Positions 8,874 through 17,933 are shown, counted from the first letter of the stretch. The stretch is DNA of 64,000 nucleotides from CAYUIG01 sp964444685 (GCA_964444685.1 CAYUIG010000018.1:1-64000), one strand, 5' to 3'. Program-made: numbers and translations. The notes: generated by a model not told the origin, from the letters alone.

Positions 8874-9869
8874 TCAGGCCTTCAGGTGCGCGTACGACTC
8901 GAGCACGCGGTAGTCCTGCCGGTAGGATGAAATCGATTCACCGATCTGCTCGATGCGTTCCTCGTGCACGTTGCCGAGGAACTTGCCGGCCTCGGACAGA
9001 TACGCGATCCGCTCCGGCTCGATCGTCATGAGCCGCGCGGAGGTCGCGTCCACCGCGACGGGATCTGCGCCGAACACCACCACACCGCTCGGTCGGGCCT
9101 CGCCGCGGATCGGGCCGTCGCCCTCCATGCCCACGATGCCATCCACGATGTTGAAGCGCGGCACCTCGAGCGCGGTGTTGATGTCGAGGATGCTGGGCTG
9201 GATGCCGTTCCAGTGCAGGATGTTCTTGGGCCAGCCGTAGATCGCGCCCGGAACGATGCCGAACAGGTTCTTCATCGAGAGCGTGACGCCCGCCCAGTGA
9301 TGCGTCTTGAGCTTCGGCATCGAGATGAAGAGGTCCGCATCGAGCAGCGTGCGCGGCAGCCAGAGCTCCGGCAGACGCGTGTAGGACGAGCGCAGCGGTA
9401 CGCGCCCGACCACATCGTGGTTCAGGTCGACGAAGCGCGCGCCGGTATCCTTCAGCGCTGCGGAGAGGCCGGATGCGGCCAGCAGGTACTCGTTGTCGCG
9501 CCGGTGCCCCGACCCCTCGCCCACGATGACCTCGCGTGCGCCCATCGAGCGCAGCGCTTCGATCGTGGCGGCAATCAGCCACGGGTGCGTGTTGATCACG
9601 CCGTTCGGGTCGTACTCGACCAGGTTCGGCTTGAGCAGGACGCGCAGACCCTGCACGGAAACGTCGCACGCTTCGAGACCGCGGCGCACGACATCCTCGA
9701 GCGACGCGTCGTACGATGCGGCGGAGAGCACGGCCACGCGCGAGCTCGCGGGGCGGATCATCGCCTCCGGCGTCCAGCGCGGCGGCGCGGGTTCATCGCT
9801 CCGGCACCCTGCGAGCGCGGGGACGGCCGCGCCCGCGGCGGCCACCTTCAGGAAGTCACGCCGTCGCAT
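8874..9869 (-). CDS. DUF362 protein with Tat signal
   Basis: A 331-residue exported protein. It begins MRRRDFLKVAAAGAAVPALA, a twin-arginine signal (RRDFLK), followed by GC, so it may be a lipoprotein. The core has the DUF362 hallmarks VLLKPNLV, GSGHRR and MPKLKTHHWAGVTLSMKNLF. DUF362 proteins often occur with iron-sulfur domains, but no CxxC cluster motif is seen here. Tat export suggests the protein folds or takes a cofactor in the cytoplasm. It is the last gene of the long operon that starts at the flp pilin and overlaps the alpha/alpha-toroid gene by 14 bases. Function in this setting is unknown. Confidence 0.85.
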   Translation of the reverse strand: MRRRDFLKVAAAGAAVPALAGCRSDEPAPPRWTPEAMIRPASSRVAVLSAASYDASLEDVVRRGLEACDVSVQGLRVLLKPNLVEYDPNGVINTHPWLIAATIEALRSMGAREVIVGEGSGHRRDNEYLLAASGLSAALKDTGARFVDLNHDVVGRVPLRSSYTRLPELWLPRTLLDADLFISMPKLKTHHWAGVTLSMKNLFGIVPGAIYGWPKNILHWNGIQPSILDINTALEVPRFNIVDGIVGMEGDGPIRGEARPSGVVVFGADPVAVDATSARLMTIEPERIAYLSEAGKFLGNVHEERIEQIGESISSYRQDYRVLESYAHLKA

Positions 9870-10746
9870 CGGTCACCACCAGCGCCTGTGCGTCCGCGAG
9901 AGATAGCAGGGCGAGTGCGACCACACGCGTCTGCTCGAGGAAGTGCGTGTCCTCGAACGAGCGTGCGAGCCGCTCCGCGAGGTCGCCTGGTTCGAGGCCG
10001 TGCGCGCGCCGCGCCAGCAGCCCCAGCGAGAGAGCGAGCCCCGATTCCGTGACTTCCAGCAGCCGGTTCAGCGCCGAAATCCCCTCGGTAACCGCGGGGC
10101 TTGGCGGCACATCGTGCAGCGCGAGCAGCGCGAGCGCGGTCGTGTCCGGGAAGGGATCGAGCGACTGCGCGAGCACGAGTCGATTGCCGTAGTTCCAGCC
10201 ACCGCCAGTGCAGACGCGGTCACGCAGCAGCGCTTCCCCATCCTCGATGCGGCGCGTGAGTGCGCGCGAATCGAGCTGCGGCCGTGCGCGCTTGAGCGCG
10301 AGCAGCGCCCACGACGTGGGCTCCACCCAGCTGAACGTCTCCGGTGTCCACGACCAGCCGGGGATGTTGAGATCGAGATCCACGACCTGGTCCTGCGGCA
10401 TGAGGAACTGCCGGATGCGGTCGCGCCAGGTCGGGGTGAGACCTGCCTGCTCGAGCTGCCACGCGATGCCGGACCTCACCGCGTCTGCGTGACCGCCCGC
10501 ATCGGCGAGGGCGAGGATCGCGAGGCTCGTGCTCCAGCTCGGGCCCGGCACGCCTTCGTAGTAGGGCCAGGAGCCGTCCGGCTGCTGCCGCCCCACCAGC
10601 CACTGCACTGCGCCGTCCTCGGGCGCGCCCGATGCGCGGAGCGCGAGCGCCGCGAGCGACGTCATCTCCGTGCAGCTCGGCAGCCCCGGGCCCGCGCCCC
10701 AGCCGCCATCGGCGTTGCGCGCCGCGCTCAGCCACGCCTGCAGCAT
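9856..10746 (-). CDS. Prenyltransferase/squalene-cyclase-repeat (alpha/alpha toroid) protein
   Basis: A 296-residue protein of QW-like repeats: RNADGGWGAGPG followed by TSLAALALR, then RQQPDGSWPYYEG followed by STSLAILALAD, and later GGGWNYGN and TTALALLAL. These are the alpha/alpha-barrel repeats of the SQHop/prenyltransferase superfamily. I do not see the DXDD acid motif of squalene-hopene cyclases, and the protein is about half their length, so it is probably not a full triterpene cyclase. No signal peptide is obvious. The ATG at 10746 lies 6 bases beyond the upstream stop. In a membrane-glycan context it could bind a prenyl chain, but I cannot assign a reaction. Confidence 0.72.
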   Translation of the reverse strand: MLQAWLSAARNADGGWGAGPGLPSCTEMTSLAALALRASGAPEDGAVQWLVGRQQPDGSWPYYEGVPGPSWSTSLAILALADAGGHADAVRSGIAWQLEQAGLTPTWRDRIRQFLMPQDQVVDLDLNIPGWSWTPETFSWVEPTSWALLALKRARPQLDSRALTRRIEDGEALLRDRVCTGGGWNYGNRLVLAQSLDPFPDTTALALLALHDVPPSPAVTEGISALNRLLEVTESGLALSLGLLARRAHGLEPGDLAERLARSFEDTHFLEQTRVVALALLSLADAQALVVTDATA

Positions 10747-10751
10747 CTCGA

Positions 10752-12314
10752 TCACGATGCCACCCACGCGGCCGTCGGGCCGCACTGCGTGTCTACGGGT
10801 TCGACGGGCGGAAGCGGACGCGCCGCGCCTGGAGCGCGCCGCAGGATGCGGCAGCCGTTCACATCCTCCACGTGTTCGTACTCGCGCAGCAGCACTGCGA
10901 AGCGCGGATCCTCGGACAGGAATCCGAGGAAATCCATCTGGAGTGAAGGATCCACAGGCCTCTCACCGATCCATCCTACCGGCAACTCGACGATGATCAG
11001 GTCCGGCCGCGACCGGTCGATGTCGGACACGACACGCGTGCGTAGCGAGTCCGCGAGCGCACCGTCAGCCAGACCCGGCAGGAACCACAGGCCGTTGTAG
11101 CGCATGCCCCACTCGGCTCCGCTGACGCTCACCATCGGGAAGGCGTTCACGAGCCAGTTACCGAGCACCACGACCGTGGGTTCCGGTCCGGTCTGACGAA
11201 CGTGCGCAGCCATGTATGCATTGTATTCCGACTCTGCGGCGGCCGCACCGGCCAGCGAATCGCGCGCGTCCAGCGCGGGCCAGAGGAGCAGCCCAAGCGC
11301 TGCGGCAAGCGTGGCGGTACCCGCCCAGCGCCCGTGTGTCGCCGCGATGCGCCACGCGCACACGAGCAGCGCGAGTGCAATCGCCGGGATGTAGTGGTAC
11401 TCCCAGCCCTTGCCCTGAACGAACGCACCGACGAGGAAGCCGAGCATCGCCACAGAGGTCACGGACTCGAACGGCTCGATCGATCGTCGCCGCACGGCGA
11501 GGATCACGAGGGCCGCGAGTACGGCGAGGAGACCGGGTCGCAGGAAAAGGATCAGCCAGGGCGCGCGCACGCCACTGTATGTGGCCGCAGCCACGCGTAC
11601 CGTTTCCAGGTACTCGGGTGCAAGGACCGGAATGCTCAGGACGTACAGAGCCATGCAGGCAAGGGCCGCGATGAGTTCGGGCCGCACGCTCTGTCGTGCG
11701 CCGAGGCGCAAGAGCACAAGCGCTTCCACGGCGAGAAAAGGCAGCAGGAAGAACGGCTTGAGCGAGATGCCGATTCCCGCCGCCACACCAAGCAGCGCCA
11801 TCGACAGCACGGAAAGCTTCACGTCGCGCAGTCGCGCGGCCGCGGCGAGCGCGTACGGCATGAAGAGGATCAGCGCGATGGACTCGCGCTCGCCGAAGTC
11901 GCGGCCGGGCAGAGAAATGAACGCGAACGCGATGGCCAGCACCAGGAATCCGCGCGCGGGTGCGGCGATGCGGGCGAGCAACGCATTGCAAGCGGCCAGA
12001 GAAACGCCGGTGACGACGATCCCGAGAACGAGCCATGCTGATGGCACTGCCATCCCGGTCATGCGCGCGAGCAGAACAGCGGGAACACCGAGCCAGACGA
12101 TGAGCGGCGGATTGTTGTCGACCACATCCACGTACAGGCGGCCGCCGTCGACGAAACGTTCGCTCATGTGCAGCAGCCATGCGACGTCGCGGTTGAGCGG
12201 GTCGTGCAGCAGCGGAACGAGCGCGAGGCCGAGGAGCGCCATCAGCGCGAGCGCGCGGCCCACCGGCGTTGCGTTCAGCGCCGCGCTCAGCCGGTCGCCC
12301 GCGAGGGACATCAT
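10752..12314 (-). CDS. GT-C-like membrane glycosyltransferase (ArnT/PMT superfamily)
   Basis: A 520-residue membrane protein with about ten hydrophobic segments. The first loop carries DPLNRDVAWLLHMSERF and then VDNNPPLIVWLG, matching the acidic loop and the NPP/HPP motif seen in PMT-family GT-C enzymes. The last 130 residues form a soluble domain with VVVLGNWLVNAF and PDLIIVELP. It would use a polyprenyl-phosphate sugar, and the upstream GT2 at 12311-13102 resembles the enzymes that make such donors. The ATG at 12314 overlaps the GT2 stop as ATGA. Gene order pairs donor synthase and transferase, which supports a glycosylation module inside the pilus operon. Confidence 0.78.
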   Translation of the reverse strand: MMSLAGDRLSAALNATPVGRALALMALLGLALVPLLHDPLNRDVAWLLHMSERFVDGGRLYVDVVDNNPPLIVWLGVPAVLLARMTGMAVPSAWLVLGIVVTGVSLAACNALLARIAAPARGFLVLAIAFAFISLPGRDFGERESIALILFMPYALAAAARLRDVKLSVLSMALLGVAAGIGISLKPFFLLPFLAVEALVLLRLGARQSVRPELIAALACMALYVLSIPVLAPEYLETVRVAAATYSGVRAPWLILFLRPGLLAVLAALVILAVRRRSIEPFESVTSVAMLGFLVGAFVQGKGWEYHYIPAIALALLVCAWRIAATHGRWAGTATLAAALGLLLWPALDARDSLAGAAAAESEYNAYMAAHVRQTGPEPTVVVLGNWLVNAFPMVSVSGAEWGMRYNGLWFLPGLADGALADSLRTRVVSDIDRSRPDLIIVELPVGWIGERPVDPSLQMDFLGFLSEDPRFAVLLREYEHVEDVNGCRILRRAPGAARPLPPVEPVDTQCGPTAAWVAS

Positions 12315-13102
12315 GCCAGCGGACGCACGGCCTCGGCGTGCGGGATGGCCGCAGCGGCCCGGGCGGAGCGCCGGGACAGACGGATGCGCGCGAGGTCGAG
12401 CGCCGCGCGCAGGAAGTCCAGCGCGCGCAACTTGGATCCCGCGATGTCCGTCCACTCGAGGAGCGGCAGCTCGACGATGCCCGGGTCGCCCAGCGTACGG
12501 CGCCCATCGGGGTGCACCATGCGCTCGAGGATCTCGACGTCGAAGATCCAGCGGGAGCGGAACGGCCGGCCGAACACGCGCGCGAGGTCGGGCGTCACGC
12601 GGAACAGCTTCGCGCCGCACTGCGTGTCGTACACGGGCAGCCCGAGCGCCAGCGACGCCATCGTGGCGAACACGCGCCCGCTGTAGTGGCGGCTCGCGCG
12701 CCGCGTGATGCGCCGCCCGAGGAGCTGCACGCGCGCACCCATGACCAGCCGCGCGTGCGGCCGCGCGTCGAGCTCGGCACGGAAGTCCGCGATGGCCGGC
12801 AGCGGCGTCGAGAGATCCGCATCCCAGTAGCCGACGTAATCCGCGCCGCGATCCAGCGCGACCTGCACGCCGGCGCGCACGGCCTCCGCCTTGCCGCGGT
12901 TCGCGGGCAGCTCGATCAAGTCCAGCCGGTCAGGCCTGCGCGCGCACAGCGAACGGAGCACAGCCGCGGTGCCATCACGGCTGCCGTCATCCACGAACAC
13001 GAACGACAGTCCGGGCTGCGCACGCACGGCCCCGAGGAACGTGTCAGGCCGCAGGCGCGCGGCCTCGTCGAAGCAGGGGACCACTACTACGGTGCGTGTC
13101 AT
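12311..13102 (-). CDS. Polyprenyl-phosphate sugar synthase-like GT2 (DPM1/DPG type)
   Basis: A 263-residue family 2 enzyme close to dolichyl-phosphate mannose or glucose synthases. Motifs: VVVVPCFDEAARL, FVFVDDGSRDGT, NRGKAEAVRAGV (the NxGKGxAvr-like motif of the DPM/DPG group) and the metal site GYWDADLSTPLP. Then come YDTQCGAKLFR and WIFDVEIL, both typical of this group. No C-terminal membrane anchor is seen. The product, a sugar on undecaprenyl phosphate, would feed the GT-C enzymes encoded on either side (10752-12314 and 13099-14622). Start and stop both overlap neighbours as ATGA, so the three genes are likely made together. Sugar identity is unknown. Confidence 0.85.
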   Translation of the reverse strand: MTRTVVVVPCFDEAARLRPDTFLGAVRAQPGLSFVFVDDGSRDGTAAVLRSLCARRPDRLDLIELPANRGKAEAVRAGVQVALDRGADYVGYWDADLSTPLPAIADFRAELDARPHARLVMGARVQLLGRRITRRASRHYSGRVFATMASLALGLPVYDTQCGAKLFRVTPDLARVFGRPFRSRWIFDVEILERMVHPDGRRTLGDPGIVELPLLEWTDIAGSKLRALDFLRAALDLARIRLSRRSARAAAAIPHAEAVRPLA

Positions 13103-14622
13103 TCGCCGCCTGCCGACAGGCTGAGTGTTCCGGCCGCGGTGTCACGGCGCAGGATCACCGCCGTGGCATCCTCGTACCACGGCTGCCACTCCGGCCGCGA
13201 GCGGAGCGCGTACGCGAGCGCACTCTTCGGCGGCACGATCACGAGCGACACGCGGTGCTCGTCCAGCTTCCGGTCCCAGCCGGGCTGGAGCATCGCGATG
13301 TCCATGTACGTGCGTGTCAGATCCGCGCCGAAGTAGTCCGTCAGCCCATCGATGAAGATGCGCTGCTCCGGCCACGAGTAGAGGATGAAGCCGCCCCAGG
13401 TGAACTCGTTGAAGATCGTGCCATCGAGTCCGGCCGCGCGCGCGGACGCCACGGCCTCGACCGGGAACGTGCGCGCGTCGAAGCGGTCGCGTACGAGCTG
13501 TGCGCCGCCCACGCGTCCATCCGCCGCGCCCAGCACGAGCATGAGGGCCGCCAGCACCGCGGCGGCGCGGCCCGGCTTCGCGATGCGCTCGCCTTCCTGG
13601 AACACGCGCCGCACGTGCGACAGCACGGGCACGCGCCAGCGGCGCCACGCGGGATTCAGCGCAATGGCCAGCAGCGGCAGCGCGACAATGCCGAAGAGCG
13701 GGATGTTGCGGCGCGAGATGAGTGCGCCCGCGGTCATCATCGCGATCACCAGCAGGTGCGGCCACGACGGCCGCTTCCGCCCGATCGCCAGCCCCACCAC
13801 CATCGCCAGGAGCACGAGCAGGAAGATCTTGCCGTGCAGCGAGTGGAAGTTGGGCGAGATGAACTCGTTCGTGACACCCATCAGGAACGGATTGTTCAGA
13901 TGCGAGATCACGTGCACCGGCAAATGGTAGCCGTGCGGCGTGAGCAGCGTGGCCGCGGCGGCGATGCCGAACGTGAGCAGATGCCGGCGCGCGCGTGCCA
14001 CGTGCACTGCACGTGCGTCCGACGTCCATGCCTCGATCACCTCACCCGCCATGTACGCGCCGATCAGCGCGAGGCCGATCACGAATCCCGGATGCAGGTT
14101 GGCCCACAGCACGAAGAGCGGCGCAGCGAGCAGCACGGAGCGCCGGCCGCGCGACTCGAGCAGCAGCAGCAGAAGTGCGACTGCGAGTCCCGTGATCAGG
14201 TGCGGCCGCGCCAGCCAGTGGACCGAGCCGAGGATTGCGGCGAGAATGCCGGTGAGGTACGCGAGCAGCGCGTCCACGCGCCGGCGCCGCATGAACAGCA
14301 CGACCACGGCGTACGTGGCGCCGATCACGGCGGCGGCGTAGAGCGTGATGGCCGCGAGCCCGCCCACGCGCTCGAGCCAGCCGAACAGCATCTGGCTGAG
14401 CCACTCGTAGGCAAGGAACGGCGAGCCGGCGCGCGTGTGGGAGAAGTCGTCGACCGTGACCAGACCGTCGCGCAGCATCGAACGGCCGAGGCTCAGATGC
14501 CGCGCAAGGTCGCCGTCGCTGTTCAGCAGCCGATGCGCAAGGATCGTCGGGACGACCAGCGCCCAGATGGCGAACGTCAGGTCGACGATCGAGATGCCGA
14601 GCCGGTTCTGCGAGCGCGGCAT
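13099..14622 (-). CDS. Polytopic membrane protein, GT-C-like
   Basis: A 507-residue protein with ten or more hydrophobic segments and a soluble C-terminal domain. The first loop reads LLNSDGDLARHLSLGRSML, giving an acidic DGD motif in the position of the catalytic GT-C aspartate, then FLAYEWLSQMLFG. The C-terminal part has FNEFTWGGFILY and VSLVIVPPKSALAY, seen in membrane proteins of the mannosyltransferase superfamily. I recognise the architecture but not a named family. Start ATG at 14622 is 7 bases downstream of the preceding stop. Context between a donor synthase gene and the pilus genes suggests it glycosylates a periplasmic or surface substrate. Confidence 0.65.
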   Translation of the reverse strand: MPRSQNRLGISIVDLTFAIWALVVPTILAHRLLNSDGDLARHLSLGRSMLRDGLVTVDDFSHTRAGSPFLAYEWLSQMLFGWLERVGGLAAITLYAAAVIGATYAVVVLFMRRRRVDALLAYLTGILAAILGSVHWLARPHLITGLAVALLLLLLESRGRRSVLLAAPLFVLWANLHPGFVIGLALIGAYMAGEVIEAWTSDARAVHVARARRHLLTFGIAAAATLLTPHGYHLPVHVISHLNNPFLMGVTNEFISPNFHSLHGKIFLLVLLAMVVGLAIGRKRPSWPHLLVIAMMTAGALISRRNIPLFGIVALPLLAIALNPAWRRWRVPVLSHVRRVFQEGERIAKPGRAAAVLAALMLVLGAADGRVGGAQLVRDRFDARTFPVEAVASARAAGLDGTIFNEFTWGGFILYSWPEQRIFIDGLTDYFGADLTRTYMDIAMLQPGWDRKLDEHRVSLVIVPPKSALAYALRSRPEWQPWYEDATAVILRRDTAAGTLSLSAGGE

Positions 14623-14629
14623 GACCCGG

Positions 14630-15268
14630 TCAGCCGCCGCTGCCCGTCGTGTCGGGCTCGGGCTCCGGTACAACGGGCGGCGGTGCCGCCCGCGCGTCCT
14701 CGTACAGCGTCAGCACCGGCGCGCCGCCATTGCCGACACCCATTTCTGCGCGCGTTGCGCCCACGCCGTCCGCGAACACGAGGTTCGCACCGCCGTTCGG
14801 GGTCACGCCCAGCACCGTGCGCGTCGTACCCTCGCCGTCCGCGAACACGAGCGTGGAGGTCTCATCCGGCAGTACGCCGAGCACCACGCGGGAGCGGCCG
14901 CGTGCATCGGTGAGCGCCACACCGGGGGCGCCGCCATCGAGCACGGTCATGCGCAGGCGGGCGATGCCGTTGCGGTCCTGGAGCGCGAGCGCAGTCGCGC
15001 CGTTCTCCTGCACCGACCACTGGCCGCGCACCACGCCGTTCGCGTCGGTCAGAAGGATCTGCGAGGCCTCGACCACATCGCTGCTGCCGATGCCCGCAAT
15101 GAACAGCGCCGCGAGTGCGATCGCCGCGGTCGCAGCGAGCGAAAGCGAGAGAATGCGATTGGTCCGCTTCAGGCGGCCGTGCTCGCGCTCGAAGCGGGTC
15201 ACCTTCGCGATCAGCGACTCCGCCATCTGGGCGCTGATCGGCCCGGCTTCCGTTTCCCTGGGCTCCAT
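14630..15268 (-). CDS. Coiled-coil/transmembrane protein with five 23-residue repeats
   Basis: A 212-residue protein of unknown function. Residues 10-38 are charged and helical (FEREHGRLKRTNR), residues 40-60 form one membrane helix, and the rest is probably periplasmic. The outer part has five repeats with an exact 23-residue period, each keyed by DxxGxxR: DANGVVR, DRNGIAR, DARGRSR, DGEGTTR and DGVGATR, with the aspartates at about 75, 98, 121, 144 and 167. Each repeat is rich in L/V between the motifs, suggesting a stacked beta structure. A Pro-rich acidic tail ends the protein. The ATG at 15268 shares a base with the ATPase stop (TGATG), so it is coupled to that ATPase. Confidence 0.75.
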   Translation of the reverse strand: MEPRETEAGPISAQMAESLIAKVTRFEREHGRLKRTNRILSLSLAATAAIALAALFIAGIGSSDVVEASQILLTDANGVVRGQWSVQENGATALALQDRNGIARLRMTVLDGGAPGVALTDARGRSRVVLGVLPDETSTLVFADGEGTTRTVLGVTPNGGANLVFADGVGATRAEMGVGNGGAPVLTLYEDARAAPPPVVPEPEPDTTGSGG

Positions 15269-16605
15269 CACGCCACCTCACCGGCGGCCCGCGCCATTGC
15301 GGGGCGGGCCATGATCAGGAAGTAGGTCTCGCACGCCCGCGTGAGCATGTCACGCTCGAGTGTGGGCGGCCGCTCCGAGTAGCGCGCGATGTGCAGGACG
15401 TGCTGCACGATGTCGCGCGGATGGCACGCGCGCGGCTGGATGCCGAGCGCTTCGTAGTAGCGCTCGCGCACGTAGCGCACGGCGTCCGGATCGAACGGCA
15501 CCCGCTGCTCCTCGCACACCCGCTGGAAGATCGTCTCGTACGCGTCGTGGCTCGGGCTGCGGACGGAGAGCTTGAACTGGATGCGTCGCAGGAAGGCTTC
15601 GTCCACGAGCTGCTCGGGGTCCAGGTTCGTGGCGAAGACGATGAGACAGTCGAACGGCACCGGGAACTTGCCGCCCGTATGCAGCGTCAGGTAGTCGACG
15701 CGCTTCTCGAGCGGCACGATCCAGCGGTTCAGCAGGTCGTGCGGCTCCACGAGCTGCCGGCCGAAGTCGTCGATGATCAACAGGCCGCCCGCCGCCTTGA
15801 GCTGGAAGGGCGCCTGGTACGTGCGCGTGGTCGCGTCGTAGCGCAGGTCGAGCTGATCGAGGGACAGCTCGCCGCCCACGAAGATGACCGGGCGCCGGAT
15901 ACGCACGAAGCGGCGATCGTGATCGGCGCGCGGTCGCACCCAGCCCATCGGATCGTCGACCTCGTGCTCCACCACCTGGTGGTGCACGGGATCGAAGAGC
16001 GACATGAGCTGACCGTCGATGTCGACCGTACGCGGGATGTAGATGTCGCCGCCGAGCAGCGTGGCCATTGCTTCGGCGATCACGGTCTTGCCGTTGCCCG
16101 GCTCGCCGTGCAGGAACACCGAGCTGCCCGATGCGATGGCGGGACCCAGCGACTCGAGCAGCGTGTCGGGCAGCACGAGGTGCGCGAACGCGGACCGCAC
16201 GCGCTCGCGGGTGACCGCGAGCTGGCGCACCGACTGCGCGTCGATGCACGCACGATAGAGCGACAGCGGCACCGGTGCAGGGCCGACGTACTGGCTGCTC
16301 GCGAGCGCTTCCTGCGCGCGTTCGCGCCCGGCCGACGTGAGTTCGAAGACGTACCCGCCGCGCGATGGGCCGCTGGTGCGCACCACTTCGATCAGCCGCC
16401 GCTCCTGCAGCCGCAGCAGTACGTCGTCCACGATCGCGAACGGTAGGCAGATCGTTTCCGCGATCTCCTGTCCCTTCCGCGCCCCCTGCGTGTACAGCAG
16501 CTTGAGCAGCAGCTCGTTCACGGCCTCCTGCGAGAGGCCCGATTCCGCCAGGGACGCGGGCGGCGGCGGTGCCGCACTGCGGACTGCGTCTGCGACGACG
16601 TTCAC
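15268..16605 (-). CDS. AAA ATPase with N-terminal winged-helix region
   Basis: A 445-residue protein. Residues 24-100 look like a winged helix: NELLLKLLYTQGARKGQEIAE, then VDDVLLRLQERRLIEVV and a GGYVFELT wing. The ATPase follows with Walker A GEPGNGKT (about 167-174), Walker B LLIIDD (275-280), a sensor-1 ATN (325-327) and a DEAFLRRIQF arginine-finger region, an organisation like MoxR/dynein-type AAA proteins. The GTG start at 16605 overlaps the DUF192 stop as GTGA and is preceded by a clear GGGAGG ribosome site, which decides it over longer reading. It is not one of the known Tad motor ATPases. It may act as a chaperone or regulator of the pilus; target unknown. Confidence 0.8.
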   Translation of the reverse strand: MNVVADAVRSAAPPPPASLAESGLSQEAVNELLLKLLYTQGARKGQEIAETICLPFAIVDDVLLRLQERRLIEVVRTSGPSRGGYVFELTSAGRERAQEALASSQYVGPAPVPLSLYRACIDAQSVRQLAVTRERVRSAFAHLVLPDTLLESLGPAIASGSSVFLHGEPGNGKTVIAEAMATLLGGDIYIPRTVDIDGQLMSLFDPVHHQVVEHEVDDPMGWVRPRADHDRRFVRIRRPVIFVGGELSLDQLDLRYDATTRTYQAPFQLKAAGGLLIIDDFGRQLVEPHDLLNRWIVPLEKRVDYLTLHTGGKFPVPFDCLIVFATNLDPEQLVDEAFLRRIQFKLSVRSPSHDAYETIFQRVCEEQRVPFDPDAVRYVRERYYEALGIQPRACHPRDIVQHVLHIARYSERPPTLERDMLTRACETYFLIMARPAMARAAGEVA

Positions 16606-16997
16606 TCCGACCTCCCGCGCGCGTGTCCGTTCCCGTTCTCTTCCGCCGGCAGCCAGACGAGCACGTCGTCCAGCAGCGTCGACGTGGCGCGCACGGTGCC
16701 GGCCGGCACCTCGAGCGCGTACTCGGCTTCCGCATGCCATCCCGTCCGGCGGAACGGCCGCAGATCCTCGTACGCAGCCACGACGCTGCCCTTGCGGTCG
16801 AGGAAGATCACATCGAGCGGATAGCGCAGGCCGACCATGTGGACCGCGCGGCACGGGCTCAGGAACAGGCCCTCGCCGGCCTCCGGCTTCGGCCGGCCCA
16901 TGAAGCCGCGCGCGCGCAGCCAGAAGCTGTCCGCCAGCAGCACCTTCGCGCCGACCACGCTGTCGCGTGTCTTGTTGACGACGCGGATGTACCTCAT
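16602..16997 (-). CDS. DUF192 protein
   Basis: A 131-residue protein of the DUF192 family. Typical elements: VLLADSFWLRARGFMGRP near the start, LFLSPCRAVHMVGLRYPLD in the middle (the H-x-F/V-x-M/L-PLD motif), and VIFLDRKGSVV, then YALEVPAGT near the end. DUF192 forms a small beta barrel of unknown activity, often secreted; no signal peptide is present here, unlike many members. Its ATG overlaps the tadC stop as ATGA and its stop overlaps the ATPase start as GTGA. DUF192 genes are frequent neighbours of tad loci, so a role in pilus assembly is plausible, but unproven. Confidence 0.88.
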   Translation of the reverse strand: MRYIRVVNKTRDSVVGAKVLLADSFWLRARGFMGRPKPEAGEGLFLSPCRAVHMVGLRYPLDVIFLDRKGSVVAAYEDLRPFRRTGWHAEAEYALEVPAGTVRATSTLLDDVLVWLPAEENGNGHARGRSE

Positions 16998-17926
16998 TCG
17001 AACCCGCTCAGCGCGCGGATGATCTGGATGAACGCGGGGCCGATCGTCACGACGAACAGTGCGGGGAAGATGAAGAGCACGAGCGGGAACACCATCTTGA
17101 TCGTGGTCTTCGCCGCCGCCTCTTCCGCACGCTGCCGCCGCTTCTCGCGCATCGTGTCCGAGTGCACGCGCAGCGAGCGGGCGATGGAGGTACCGAAGCG
17201 GTCCGCCTGGATCAGCATCACGATGAGCGAGCGCAGGTCCTCGACCCCGGTACGCTCCGCGAGATTCCGCAGCGCCTGGTCGCGCGCGATCCCCGCACGG
17301 ATCTCGAGGTTCACGAGCGTGAGCTCGAGGCTCATCGTCTCGCTCACGTGCCGGATCTCCTCCGACACGCGCACGAGCGCCTGGTTCAGGCCGAGCCCCG
17401 CCTCCACGCAGATCACCAGCAGGTCGAGCGTGTCCGGCAGCGCGAGCTGGAGCTCCTTCTGCCGCTTCCGCACGCGCGAGCGCAGGTAGAAGATCGGGCC
17501 GACCCAGCCCATGATCGTGAAGTAGACGGCAATGAGCACCGCGCCCGCGAAGCTGCCGCCCGCGAGTCCGGCGACCACGAACGCGGCCGCGCCGAGACCG
17601 AGCGAGAGGATGAGGCGGACGCCCCAGAAGATCGTCGCCGCGCCGGGATTCGAGTACCCGGCGTGGATCAGCATGCGGCGGAAGTTGCCCGTCTGTTCGG
17701 GCTCGGAGCGCATGCGCAGGCCGACCTGCTGGAAGAAGCGCATGAGCTGATCGCGCTGCTCCCGGCGGCGCCGGCGGTGCTGCATCTCTTCGACGTCGAG
17801 CCCGATCGTTTCGACTTCGGCGAGCCGGTCGCGCACGACGCGCGGGCGCGCCGTGACCAGTTCCGCCAGGAGGAGGAACACGAGGCCGGTGGCGAGTGCC
17901 GCGCTGATGGCTGCGAGATAGATCAC
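16994..17926 (-). CDS. tadC: Tad pilus inner-membrane platform protein TadC
   Basis: A 310-residue GspF-type membrane protein. An N-terminal helix (YLAAISAALATGLVFLLLA) precedes a cytoplasmic region with QVGLRMRSEPEQTGNFR, two central helices, and the conserved GspF segment LPDTLDLLVICVEAGLGLN followed by RAGIARDQALRNLAERTG and LRSLIVMLIQADRFGTSI. A final hydrophobic helix ends the protein. TadC pairs with TadB to form the assembly platform on which the TadA motor works. The start codon is a GTG at 17926, 7 bases after the tadB stop. Length and order (tadB then tadC) fit the family well. Confidence 0.94.
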   Translation of the reverse strand: MIYLAAISAALATGLVFLLLAELVTARPRVVRDRLAEVETIGLDVEEMQHRRRRREQRDQLMRFFQQVGLRMRSEPEQTGNFRRMLIHAGYSNPGAATIFWGVRLILSLGLGAAAFVVAGLAGGSFAGAVLIAVYFTIMGWVGPIFYLRSRVRKRQKELQLALPDTLDLLVICVEAGLGLNQALVRVSEEIRHVSETMSLELTLVNLEIRAGIARDQALRNLAERTGVEDLRSLIVMLIQADRFGTSIARSLRVHSDTMREKRRQRAEEAAAKTTIKMVFPLVLFIFPALFVVTIGPAFIQIIRALSGFE

Positions 17927-17933
17927 GACGTCC

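Noticed and set aside
9856..10746. Squalene-hopene or other triterpene cyclase
   Set aside because: Repeats fit the superfamily, but the protein is about half length and the DXDD catalytic motif is not seen.
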